64,000 bases of DNA, taken from Rhizobium freirei PRF 81 (GTDB taxonomy: Bacteria; Pseudomonadota; Alphaproteobacteria; Rhizobiales; Rhizobiaceae). Below the pieces are notes generated by a model that saw nothing but the letters and a program-made list of their open reading frames with translations, did not search any database and was not told the origin of the DNA. Location: the NCBI RefSeq assembly GCF_000359745.1, contig NZ_AQHN01000096.1:62001-126000 (forward strand), read 5' to 3'. Every line of letters begins with the position of its first letter. Position 1 is the stretch's first letter. Below are positions 42,885-50,885 of this stretch, piece by piece. Position numbers and translations under genes: made by a program.

Positions 42885-43213
42885 GATCTCCTCGTACAGG
42901 CTGATCGCCTCGCTCCTGTCGATTCGACCGCTCTTGGCTCCGACAGCAGATTGTGATGTCGAGTCTTTCCCTGTGGCTTGAATCTCTTCGAAAACAGCGG
43001 GAGATTCAACGGGCCCAAGTCGTTACCGCGACGTCATCAACAACTATAAGAAGCGCCCTCACTAAGAGGTCCCGATTTTTGTTCGCTCGCTTATGTGTAT
43101 GTATTTTCGTATGGTTTTGTGATCTCCTGTAAAGCATGAGTTGTATTGACGTTTGATGCGACTTGATTGTGATGATCTCCGATCCGCGGCTGCGGCGCAC
43201 AAAGAAAAGACCC
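42885..43213. other. Intergenic region carrying the presumed promoter of the five-gene operon
   Basis: No gene is supported. The region is distinctly AT-rich around 43070-43160 (TTATGTGTATGTATTTTCGT and similar). It should contain the minus-strand promoter of the SIS-HAD operon as well as the 3' end of the DUF1612-type gene's transcript. I find no clear -35/-10 pair, palindrome or terminator. Confidence 0.35.
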
Positions 43214-44368
43214 TTACATTATCCCCCACGCCCGAAACCTCCCCCTCCCCGTCATCTCCCTGAGCCCAAGCTCCTCGACGATCCTGAGCGCCGCTCGCGG
43301 CGTCACCTTCAGCGTCTCGGCGACCATGCCGGCCGAGACCAGCGGCCGCGCCATGACGAGCTCGATCAGACCCGGCAGATTGGAGGAAGAGCGCCGGCCG
43401 ACCAGGCGCCGCTCCATCATATGTTTTGCGAGCGCCAGCCGGTCATGCTCCTTGAGACCGAGCTCCGCGGCCGTAATGATGCCGTTAACGACCGCCAGCA
43501 GGCGGGTGTCGCGCGCGCGATGCCGACGCCGTTCGACGGGAATGGATTTGAGGCCGAGATTGATCGCGGCGAGGTGGGCGCCGGTCGTGAGGCCGGCATG
43601 GCGCAGCGTTTCGGCAGCCAGCAGCCGGCCGAGCCAGGGCGCGTGTTGCAGGACCTGCAGGTCGTTCCAGGCGTCGAGCAACAGCGCGGCGCGCAACACC
43701 GGCGGCAGGCCTTCGGTTTCGCCCAGGACGACGCGCCATTCGTCGAGCCGTGCGTCCTCGTCCCAATCGAGATCGTAGACCAGCGGATCTTTGTCCCGCG
43801 TAGTGCGCGGCCCGGGCAATTTGGCTTCGGTTAGCGCTGCTTCCGAGCGGGCGATCACGGCGTCGATTTCGGCCAGGTGTTCCGCCAGGGGATCGTTGGG
43901 ATCCTTATCCGGATCGTCCCCCTCCCCTCCGCCGATCGCGTCTGCAGCGGGTGCGGCCAACGGCACGGTGTTTTGGGCGATCCCATCAACTGCTCCGTCG
44001 TCGTCGTGTGATGGTGCAAGCCACCCCTGCCCGCGCAAGGCGCGCAGACCATCCGGGCGCAGCGCCCAGCCGGGTGGCTGCGCCGCGAGTCGCCGGCGGC
44101 TGCGAAGCACGTCGCGGGCGATTGTCAGCTCGTGGGTCGGCGTGCGGATGTCGTGGCCGGCGTCGTGCAGCACCAGGTCCTCGAGATGGACGAGCTCGCC
44201 GTCGAGCCACAGCGAGGCGCAGGCATCGGAAAAGTGGGCGCGATCGAGGAAGCCGGAGCCGACCGTCGATCGGGCGATGCGCTCGTCGAGACGTGACAGT
44301 GACGATGCGGCGTCCGAAACCGGCCGCGATAGGGTCTGGAGGGGCAATTTGGCGAAATCGTAACGCAT
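43214..44368 (-). CDS. RHE_PE00001-type rhizobial plasmid protein (DUF1612 with C-terminal HTH)
   Basis: The 384-residue protein resembles a family confined largely to rhizobial plasmids. It begins MRYDFAKLPLQTLSRPVSDA, has a segment SDACASLWLDGELVHLEDLVLHDAG, an acidic linker, and LDWDEDARLDEWRVVLGETEGLPP in the middle. The C-terminal winged helix (ARPLVSAGMVAETLKVTPRAALRIVEELGLREMTGRG) suggests DNA binding. Part of the middle region looks Fic-like in placement but I see no HPFxxGNGR motif. It is divergent from a tyrosine recombinase gene across a strong palindrome, so it may regulate or cooperate with that recombinase. Confidence 0.78.
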   Translation of the reverse strand: MRYDFAKLPLQTLSRPVSDAASSLSRLDERIARSTVGSGFLDRAHFSDACASLWLDGELVHLEDLVLHDAGHDIRTPTHELTIARDVLRSRRRLAAQPPGWALRPDGLRALRGQGWLAPSHDDDGAVDGIAQNTVPLAAPAADAIGGGEGDDPDKDPNDPLAEHLAEIDAVIARSEAALTEAKLPGPRTTRDKDPLVYDLDWDEDARLDEWRVVLGETEGLPPVLRAALLLDAWNDLQVLQHAPWLGRLLAAETLRHAGLTTGAHLAAINLGLKSIPVERRRHRARDTRLLAVVNGIITAAELGLKEHDRLALAKHMMERRLVGRRSSSNLPGLIELVMARPLVSAGMVAETLKVTPRAALRIVEELGLREMTGRGRFRAWGIM

Positions 44369-44434
44369 TGAAAATATGGTAAATGATTTACTAAACCGTC
44401 GCTATCTTAGATTTAGTGTCCGTCACTGGATGTT

Positions 44435-44448
44435 GTTGCCGAGGCAAC
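44435..44448. repeat. Short palindrome GTTGCC-GA-GGCAAC
   Basis: A perfect inverted repeat with 6-base arms lies four bases left of the larger palindrome. Both are in the divergent promoter region of the DUF1612-type and recombinase genes. It may be part of the same operator or recombination site. Confidence 0.6.
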
Positions 44449-44451
44449 TTG

Positions 44452-44484
44452 TCACTTCCGATAAGTACTGCTTATCGGAAGTGA
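44452..44484. promoter_or_regulatory. Large perfect palindrome between divergent genes: operator or recombinase site
   Basis: TCACTTCCGATAAG is followed by TACTG and the exact reverse complement CTTATCGGAAGTGA, giving 14-base arms around a 5-base centre. It is 84 bases from the DUF1612-type start and 84 bases from the recombinase start, that is, exactly midway. There is no T tract, so it is not a simple terminator. It suits a dimeric regulator binding site for both genes or a core site for the tyrosine recombinase. Confidence 0.7.
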
Positions 44485-44567
44485 TTGATTTCTTCCCCCA
44501 AATCAGCGAAAACCGTTGCAAAGCACAGTCTCAGTGCCGTCAAAACCATTGAACCGGAGCGATTTTC

Positions 44568-45716
44568 GTGGCCAAGTCTTCCCATTCCAAGACCGCCGTC
44601 GAACGCCGCGCCCACGAACTCGACACCATCGCCAGCGTGCTGCCGATCGACCGGCGCGACGAACTGGCCGAACTGTTGACCGACCAGGACATCGAAACGC
44701 TCCGCCACCTGGTCAACGAGGGCATGGGCGAAAACACCCTGCGCGCCCTCACCTCCGACCTTGCCTATCTGCAGGCCTGGTCGCTGGCCGCGACTGGAGC
44801 CTCCCTCCCCTGGCCGGCGCCAGAAGCGCTACTGCTGAAATTCGTCGCCCACCATCTCTGGCAGCCTGACCAGCGCGACATCGATCCTCACCACGGCATG
44901 CCAGCTGATGTCGAGCAGAGCCTGCGCGAGCAACGCTTCCTTAGATCTCCCGGGCCGCACGCGCCCGATACGGTGCGCCGGCGGCTTGCCAGTTGGTCGA
45001 CGCTGACAAAATGGCGCGGGCTGACGGGTGTCTTCTCCTCCCCTTCGCTGAAATCCGCAATACGCCTCGCTGTCCGCGCGACGCCACGACCAAGAAAAAG
45101 AAAGAGCGCCAAGGCAGTCACCGGTGACGTCCTGGCAAAGCTGCTCGCTACCTGTGGCACCGACAGCCTGCGCGATGTCCGCGACCGGGCAATATTGATG
45201 GTGGGTTTTGCCTCGGGCGGTCGCCGCCGCAGTGAGATTGCCGGTTTGCGAAGGGAGCAGCTCTCGGTCGAACCGCCAATCGCCGTCGAGGGTGGTCCTC
45301 CCCTCCCCTCTCTCGCCATCCATCTGGGTCGCACCAAAACGTCAGGGATCGAGCACGATGAGGTCGTTTATCTGAGCGGCCGGCCGGTGGATGCGCTGAA
45401 TACCTGGCTGGTGGCCGCCAAGATCGACAGCGGCAGCATATTCCGGGCGGTCGATCGCTGGGGCAATGTCAGCCGCCGTGCCCTCGATCCGAAGGCGGTC
45501 AACGATATCGTCAAGCAGCGGGCGGTCATGGCTGGACTGGAGCCTGGGGAGTTTTCGGCACATGGCCTGCGGTCAGGATACCTGACGGAAGCCGCCAACC
45601 GGGGTATCCCTCTTCCTGAGGCGATGGAGCAGTCGCGGCATCGTTCGGTTCAACAGGCGTCGAGTTACTATAACAACGCCTCAAGACGAACCGGGCGAGC
45701 GACAAGATTGCTGTGA
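44568..45716 (+). CDS. Tyrosine recombinase/integrase
   Basis: The 382-residue protein has a SAM-like N-terminal core-binding region (about residues 50-165, ENTLRALTSDLAYLQAW) and the catalytic domain of tyrosine recombinases. The residues visible are the first Arg in FASGGRRRSEIAGLRRE, HGLRSGYLTEA, the third-box His in EQSRHRSVQQASSYY and the nucleophile tyrosine at its end. These enzymes integrate, excise or resolve DNA; on rhizobial plasmids they may resolve multimers or mediate cointegration. It is divergent from the DUF1612-type gene, and its stop overlaps the next gene's GTG start. Confidence 0.9.
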   Translation: MAKSSHSKTAVERRAHELDTIASVLPIDRRDELAELLTDQDIETLRHLVNEGMGENTLRALTSDLAYLQAWSLAATGASLPWPAPEALLLKFVAHHLWQPDQRDIDPHHGMPADVEQSLREQRFLRSPGPHAPDTVRRRLASWSTLTKWRGLTGVFSSPSLKSAIRLAVRATPRPRKRKSAKAVTGDVLAKLLATCGTDSLRDVRDRAILMVGFASGGRRRSEIAGLRREQLSVEPPIAVEGGPPLPSLAIHLGRTKTSGIEHDEVVYLSGRPVDALNTWLVAAKIDSGSIFRAVDRWGNVSRRALDPKAVNDIVKQRAVMAGLEPGEFSAHGLRSGYLTEAANRGIPLPEAMEQSRHRSVQQASSYYNNASRRTGRATRLL

Positions 45717-46948
45717 AGTCCGAGCTCGTGGTGTTCACGAGCATGCTTATCAATTCGACAAACGGCCGGAGCGCTCCTGAATTACTCGGAAGATGGCGAC
45801 TGAGAAACGCAATCTTAGATGTTTTGCCGCCACTTTGCGCAGATCTTCAACGGTTGACGGGTTTCATGCTGCCAAGGGTCTTACTCAACCCGGTCTACCG
45901 GTTCTTATTGTCGGTTGATCGATGCATTTCATATGAAGTCAGTGCGCTTAAACGCGCCGACGAAAATGGTGTTACAGATCGCCTGCTTTGGTGTCTGAAC
46001 GCGAACGGCGAGCCGGTACCAAATATCGAATTTTCCATCGACGACCTGAAGCGCGATGTCCGACAGCTCGTTGGAGAAGGATTTCCGATAGGTGTTGAGT
46101 TCAAGACAGAACGCTACACGCAAAACTACGAAGGAGATGTTACGCAGGCGGACTATGGTCTAAACATCAATTTCACCGATCCTAGCCAAATCAACCCCGC
46201 AATGAAAAAGTGGACCGCAACCTATTTCATGCAATCGAAGGTCGCCAAAGTTCCACCTGACAGTGACCAATGGGATCTACGCGCTTCTTTCAGTCGAACT
46301 AGCGGACAGCCAAACGCAATTGATCGACTTCGCTCTCTGGTAGGCAATCGCGGCCTTCTATACCACCTGTATTGTCCTTCCGGCGCTCTTAGATACGCAA
46401 GCAGCTCAAAGCTCTTCAAGACTATTGAAGCAACTGGGGTCAACAAAGGGGCGCCTTCGGTGTACTGGCGTTCTGGGTTCTGGCTCACTCACACATTACC
46501 TACGAACATGAAAACGCTATTTGCCAATCGGGTGCATCCGACCCCTTGGACGTTGCTCATTCTCTCTCATTTTTTCAACCTTCGCGGACTGGACGGCCTA
46601 ATTATTGAACCAGAGCGGCTTTACGAGGGACAGAAAAACGAGGAAGCCCAGTTCCGAGAGGACCTCTTCAAGCGGGACCCAAAGGCCGTTGAGAGCGCAT
46701 ACCTCTTGAAAATCGCGGATGGCCAGCCAAAGAGAGAAATAGTCGAAAGCTATTTGAAGGCTCAGCCGCACCGTACTGTCACGATGGATATCACCTTCCC
46801 CACCTACGAGTATGAAAAATCGATGCAGCCGGATATCGCTCCAGACGATGGGGATATTCCCGACTTCGAACGCGAGGCCGAGGATGAACACGACAATAAT
46901 GATGGGTTGTCGAACGGAATAAAGCTAGGCGGCACGGGATGCCTTTAG
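45713..46948 (+). CDS. Unrecognised protein coupled to the recombinase gene
   Basis: I do not recognise this 411-residue protein. Notable parts are an N-terminal hydrophobic patch (LPRVLLNPVYRFLLSVDRCI), a central WRSGFWLTHTLPTNMKTLFA and a strongly acidic end (DIAPDDGDIPDFEREAEDEH). Its GTG start overlaps the recombinase TGA; an ATG at 45743 is an alternative. Base composition is visibly more AT-rich than that of the recombinase and the rep/trb genes, suggesting recent acquisition as cargo. It is convergent with the 442-residue gene, 9 bases apart, and the two may form one transferred unit. Confidence 0.7.
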   Translation: MKSELVVFTSMLINSTNGRSAPELLGRWRLRNAILDVLPPLCADLQRLTGFMLPRVLLNPVYRFLLSVDRCISYEVSALKRADENGVTDRLLWCLNANGEPVPNIEFSIDDLKRDVRQLVGEGFPIGVEFKTERYTQNYEGDVTQADYGLNINFTDPSQINPAMKKWTATYFMQSKVAKVPPDSDQWDLRASFSRTSGQPNAIDRLRSLVGNRGLLYHLYCPSGALRYASSSKLFKTIEATGVNKGAPSVYWRSGFWLTHTLPTNMKTLFANRVHPTPWTLLILSHFFNLRGLDGLIIEPERLYEGQKNEEAQFREDLFKRDPKAVESAYLLKIADGQPKREIVESYLKAQPHRTVTMDITFPTYEYEKSMQPDIAPDDGDIPDFEREAEDEHDNNDGLSNGIKLGGTGCL

Positions 46949-46957
46949 GCACCATCG

Positions 46958-48286
46958 CTAGTCGGTAGTGAGGTAGAGCAGGGCCTGGTTCTCCTTAACA
47001 ACTTTAGCGTCGGGGCTTGTATACGAGCGAGCCTCGATCAATGGAATTCCCTCAGCGAACAGGGCATCGGTCGGGCGCTCGGTCTTAACCAGGGCAGTCG
47101 CGGCCTGCGACGGTGGCTTCACCGATATCCGCGAATAGTGGCTCAACTCTCCCTCCCGACCAAGAACGGCAAACCCGTCCGGAAAGACTGCGCCTCCGGA
47201 ACGCTTAGCTGCCTCGATGATATCGGCAGGGAATTCCGGAAGCTCTCCCATGAGATCCAGGTCCCCTTCGCTCGACTCGATCAAAGCAAAGACACGCCCA
47301 GCAACTTCCAAATCCAGCGCCATACCATTCACAAATCGAACCGGTCCCGATTTGAAAATCAGATGATCTTCGGCAGTGACGACCAAGGGCTCCCACTCGG
47401 CGTCTTCCCCGACCATCCACGTCCGGCCAAGCCAGTCAACGGTGGTGAAGTTCTGCTCCGAGGGTCTCCAGCGGCGATCGCGTGCCGCCTCTCCGATGTC
47501 AGGTCCGAACAGGAGGGTCAGGACACCGCAATAGCTGCCGAACCGAACTCCGCGGGGATCAGACTGGTCGGAAGGGTCCTTGTCGTTACCGGATGGCGGA
47601 TCCGAACTCACCGTGTGGTCGATGAATATCTCTGCCTTCTTCACTGACTTCATCCAGCTGCCGACGGCATAACCATGCGACGCGATCCAGGTGCCTATCT
47701 TGCGGCCCAGATAGGGTTCGACTTGTTCGCAATAGCCGTCCCTGACAGTCTTTGTAAAAGCAGCCCTGGAAGCTCCCTTTGTTGCCTTGGACTCTGCAAG
47801 GGCGACGAACAGATCCCCTGTGCGACTAAAGACATAGTCGGGTGACCGGGTGGTCGGCGGCTTGCCATGAACGGCGTGGTTTTCGAAATGATCTACCCAT
47901 CGATAGCCATCTCGAACCATCTGCAGATAGGCAATACCGTCGCCAACCAAGCCGGTCATTACCTTCCCGACATAGTCCTTGAGGGTGCGGGCAGTGTCCA
48001 ACAATGCGAAACGATCATTTTTGTCATCTACGTGTCTGGCGATAAGGTGGCGGCACATCTGAACCTGAGCCCTAGCCGCACGCTGGTCCATCTTCGCTCT
48101 GCTGGAGCACTGCGCCATAGCACCGAAGAGTTCGGCCGGCGTGAACAGCATTTCGGTGTTCTCAGGCGCACGACCGACGACCAAGGGATGGGGTTTCGCG
48201 ATATGACCATTGATCTGCTCGACCGCTAGCTGTTTCTGCTTTGCCTTCCACATTGTTGCAGGTCCTCGCAGGAATTCGATAGTCAA
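46958..48286 (-). CDS. Unrecognised protein with possible PD-(D/E)xK nuclease core
   Basis: The 442-residue protein is not recognised as a whole. Residues about 148-172 read SPDYVFSRTGDLFVALAESK, which resembles the PD...(D/E)xK metal site of restriction-like nucleases: PD, a strand, then E-x-K. Such proteins near mobile genes often act in defence. The middle (KIGTWIASHGYAVGSWMKSV) and C-terminus give no clue. It sits just downstream of repC in the same orientation, and a 19-base sequence shared with the repA-repB gap lies 36 bases before its start. Nuclease activity is inference from a short motif. Confidence 0.7.
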   Translation of the reverse strand: MTIEFLRGPATMWKAKQKQLAVEQINGHIAKPHPLVVGRAPENTEMLFTPAELFGAMAQCSSRAKMDQRAARAQVQMCRHLIARHVDDKNDRFALLDTARTLKDYVGKVMTGLVGDGIAYLQMVRDGYRWVDHFENHAVHGKPPTTRSPDYVFSRTGDLFVALAESKATKGASRAAFTKTVRDGYCEQVEPYLGRKIGTWIASHGYAVGSWMKSVKKAEIFIDHTVSSDPPSGNDKDPSDQSDPRGVRFGSYCGVLTLLFGPDIGEAARDRRWRPSEQNFTTVDWLGRTWMVGEDAEWEPLVVTAEDHLIFKSGPVRFVNGMALDLEVAGRVFALIESSEGDLDLMGELPEFPADIIEAAKRSGGAVFPDGFAVLGREGELSHYSRISVKPPSQAATALVKTERPTDALFAEGIPLIEARSYTSPDAKVVKENQALLYLTTD

Positions 48287-48321
48287 CGCTGATAACTACC
48301 TGTATTGCCATAGGAAATCAC

Positions 48322-48340
48322 TAAAAAAAACGGCTGACAA
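48322..48340 (-). repeat. 19-bp direct repeat, copy 1 (downstream of repC)
   Basis: TAAAAAAAACGGCTGACAA (plus strand) recurs exactly at 50862-50880 in the same orientation. Read on the minus strand it starts TTGTCAGCCG, like the left half of the rhizobial parS consensus GTTnnCnGCnGnnAAC, but the right half is absent. It lies 65 bases after the repC stop and 36 bases before the 442-residue gene. Confidence 0.7.
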
Positions 48341-48404
48341 GTTTTGATGCTCCAGCGCCACAAGCCGATCGCGTTTTGCCCGTCGTCAATGGCGCAGTCC
48401 CGTG

Positions 48405-49649
48405 TCAGGCGGACCTTCGATGTCCGCCGTCATTTGCCTTTATGAGAGCCATCAGCATCGGCCCGAGCGAAAACTCCCCGCGCTCCGAGCGCCTGGTCAG
48501 ATCCCGCAGATATCCGCCGGCAGATGTTATGAAATTCGACCGCTCCAGAATGCAGGCCACCGCAACTGCCGCATTCTCCGGCCCCATGGCATTGCAGGCC
48601 TCCTCGTAGGCTGAGGGGCTGACGCCGAGCATTGATCGCACGACGACGGCCGCTTTCATCAGCTCGCGCCAGTGCTCAATGCGCCCGGCGGGTCCGTAAT
48701 CAGCGATCTGCGGGCAGGCACGAAGGACCATTCCGAGCGGGAATGCCTTGATCGGCTCAGGTTTCGTCTTCGGTCCTCCGTTCGGCTCATTCTTCGTCAG
48801 AGGTTCATCCGCCAAGCTTTCGCCCTGCTCTTTTCGAGAGCTAGGTTCAATTTCATTTATGGATTCGGTATTTGAATTCTGTATGTGGCAGGCATTGTGA
48901 ATGGCATTGCCATACATATCTTCAGTTTTTAGCTGTGTTTCCAGGATGTTGAGAACCTCGTCCCGCAAGAGCTCCATCTCGTCGAGCGTAATCTCGACCT
49001 GCGCACGGTTCGGATAGCGTGGGAGGCGGGCGAGAATACTGACATACTCAGATTCCACCCGTTCCCAGTTCCCTGTAGCGCCCTCTTCCACGGCAGCCGA
49101 GATCAGCTTGCGCACATCGCGACGGCAGATCGTGAGGGCTTCCTTTGCGCGGCGGAAACGAGCGCGTTCGGCGGCGACGTCCTGCGCCATCAGGGCGAGC
49201 TCCATGGCACGAGCCAGCAGCGGTCTCAGGTCAAACCCGTAAGCCTGCTCGATCTCGCCATCGCGGTTGCGGTGCGCATAACGTTTACCGTTCGGGCTAT
49301 CGCGCCGCAGAATAAGGCCGGCATTGACAAGTGCCGCGAGTTGTCGGCGGAGTGTCGTCTCGGTGATTCCGTGGGCACGCACGGACAGCTGGGCGTTGGA
49401 TGGGAAAACGACCAACCCCTGGCTCGGATCGAGCTCCGCGTGAGGGTGAAAGGTCAGGAGGGCATCAAGGACGGCAAGTGCCCGGTCCTGGATTCCCAGG
49501 CGTTCCCGTGCCTCGCACACGTCACGAAACACTTTCCACTTTTCGATACGCGTGCCTGGCTGCGGATTGTCGATCGCCATCTGGCCTCTGACCAGGGCAA
49601 GCGACATCGGCCGCCGCCCAAAGGGCGTCGTCACATGTCCCGTCTGCAT
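48405..49649 (-). CDS. repC: Replication initiator RepC of a repABC plasmid
   Basis: The 414-residue protein is a typical RepC. N-terminal winged-helix parts include VFPSNAQLSVRAHGITETTL and LVNAGLILRRDSPNGKRYA, then FDLRPLLARAMELAL. The C-terminal domain ends in GGYLRDLTRRSERGEFSLGPM with LMALIKANDGG. RepC binds the origin that lies inside its own coding sequence and limits copy number. An AT-rich segment at about 48835-48945, encoding the Asn/Glu-rich linker, is the likely oriV. It is third in the repABC operon. The counter-transcribed RNA in the repB-repC gap should restrain its synthesis. Confidence 0.95.
   Translation of the reverse strand: MQTGHVTTPFGRRPMSLALVRGQMAIDNPQPGTRIEKWKVFRDVCEARERLGIQDRALAVLDALLTFHPHAELDPSQGLVVFPSNAQLSVRAHGITETTLRRQLAALVNAGLILRRDSPNGKRYAHRNRDGEIEQAYGFDLRPLLARAMELALMAQDVAAERARFRRAKEALTICRRDVRKLISAAVEEGATGNWERVESEYVSILARLPRYPNRAQVEITLDEMELLRDEVLNILETQLKTEDMYGNAIHNACHIQNSNTESINEIEPSSRKEQGESLADEPLTKNEPNGGPKTKPEPIKAFPLGMVLRACPQIADYGPAGRIEHWRELMKAAVVVRSMLGVSPSAYEEACNAMGPENAAVAVACILERSNFITSAGGYLRDLTRRSERGEFSLGPMLMALIKANDGGHRRSA
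48835..48945. other. Probable oriV, AT-rich segment inside repC
   Basis: Within otherwise GC-rich repC, about 110 bases are markedly AT-rich (for example TTCATTTATGGATTCGGTA). In repABC plasmids oriV maps to such a region in repC. The limits are approximate. Confidence 0.6.
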
Positions 49650-49708
49650 TTTTCACTCACCTTGCTTCAGGCAAAGGAAATCCGCTCACCAAATCGGCGC
49701 CAAGACTC

Positions 49709-49800
49709 TTGACTGTGATTCCGGGAAATGCGATTCTCGATCCTGCTAGAGATGACGAGAGAGGCTTCCACGGTTCGCCGTTTGGGGGCCTTTTTCTTTT
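49709..49800 (+). ncRNA. Counter-transcribed antisense RNA (inc-alpha/ctRNA) between repB and repC
   Basis: The repB-repC gap contains a plus-strand promoter, TTGACT at 49709-49714 and GATTCT at 49732-49737 with 17-base spacing, so transcription should start near 49744. A hairpin around CCACGGTTCGCCGT (49769-49782) and a T-rich run ending near 49800 form the terminator. Position, direction opposite to repABC and length (about 55 bases) match the antisense RNA that represses repC and sets incompatibility in repABC plasmids. The listed range includes the promoter. Confidence 0.85.
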
Positions 49801-49805
49801 GCGGT

Positions 49806-50801
49806 TCAGTCTCCGTTTGTTTCAGTTTTCGATCCTTTGTACTCCTCGTACAAACGACCCATGTGGGAAGACAGCCATTCGCTGAAAGGCCTGGCTTCAA
49901 CATTCGTAAGCTCGATGGCAACTTTCTTTGCCTTCGAATTCATCACCACGTTTAGTGCGCGATCGGTAGAGGTCCATTCCCGGACGGGGACGTTTGCCTT
50001 CGGCTTCTTTGCAGCTGACTTGGCCTTGTATCGCTTCAGGTAGTCATGGAGTTCATCGAACCGCTCACCTTCAGGAAGCTCTTGAAAGTTAGCAGACCCC
50101 GTATGCTCTACTGCAACCTTGGACAGGGCAGGGGCAAGAACCAGTTGCCGAAGGCTGAGCCATTTGTCGCGCCCGATCTTCTTAGATGCACCCAGAGCCT
50201 GGATCACTGACGCGGGCACCGCCTCGACAACTGCAAGCATCTTGGAGAGCATTGCCTCATCGACGGCGAGTGACGAACGAACCGTTTCCTTTGTCATTCC
50301 TGACGCAATCAGGTTCTGAGCGAAGAACGCGCGCTCTATAAAAGACAGGTTTGAACGGGCCGCGTTCTCCTGTCCTTGCACAATGGCGGAGGTAATATCG
50401 TCGAGCTTCTTAACGATTGCCTTGACCGGCACTCCAAGCTCGCGAGCGACTTTCAGGCGACGATGGCCGAACACGACCATATATCGTTTGGCATCTGTCG
50501 AGCTCGGGCGAACAAGAATAGGCGTTATCTGACCCGACTCCTTGATAGCCTGGAGCAGTTCCTGAAACTCCTCGCCGTCATCTGACAGTCGGTCGGCGAC
50601 GAAGGACACGTCGATCAATCGCGGATCCAGGTCCACGATTACCTCACCCTCCATAAGCTTTTTGGTACTCTCCGCCATATCCTCGATGGAGCGAACAACT
50701 GTCTTCGCAGCTCCGGTCATTCCGTAGCCTGGCTTTGTCGGCGTTTGATTTGCCGAGATCGAAGCCATATCTAGTTTGGCGAACGGATTTTCACGGGACA
50801 T
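49806..50801 (-). CDS. repB: Plasmid partition protein RepB (ParB family)
   Basis: The 331-residue ParB-like protein has the N-terminal MSRENPFAKLDMAS type start, the ParB core with ITPILVRPSSTDAKRYMVVFGHRRLKVARELG (spanning the box I/II arginines), and a helix-turn-helix near NLIASGMTKETVRSSLAVDEAMLSKM. It binds parS sites and loads them onto RepA for plasmid segregation. A GGGAGGG ribosome site precedes the ATG. It is 84 bases after repA and 156 bases before repC. A complete 16-base parS palindrome was not found in the rep region by eye. Confidence 0.95.
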   Translation of the reverse strand: MSRENPFAKLDMASISANQTPTKPGYGMTGAAKTVVRSIEDMAESTKKLMEGEVIVDLDPRLIDVSFVADRLSDDGEEFQELLQAIKESGQITPILVRPSSTDAKRYMVVFGHRRLKVARELGVPVKAIVKKLDDITSAIVQGQENAARSNLSFIERAFFAQNLIASGMTKETVRSSLAVDEAMLSKMLAVVEAVPASVIQALGASKKIGRDKWLSLRQLVLAPALSKVAVEHTGSANFQELPEGERFDELHDYLKRYKAKSAAKKPKANVPVREWTSTDRALNVVMNSKAKKVAIELTNVEARPFSEWLSSHMGRLYEEYKGSKTETNGD

Positions 50802-50861
50802 GAGTTCCCTCCCAACCTGCGGTCAACACCGACAAGCCACTGACGACGTTGAACAAAACGT

Positions 50862-50880
50862 TAAAAAAAACGGCTGACAA
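50862..50880 (-). repeat. 19-bp direct repeat, copy 2 (repA-repB gap)
   Basis: Identical to 48322-48340 and in the same orientation. It begins 5 bases after the repA stop when read on the minus strand. It could be a half parS-like site, a promoter element for repB (TTGTCA) or a footprint of rearrangement. Confidence 0.7.
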
Positions 50881-50885
50881 TCCTC

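Noticed and set aside
44452..44484. Palindrome as Rho-independent terminator
   Set aside because: There is no T tract on either side and it stands between two divergent starts, where a terminator is not expected.
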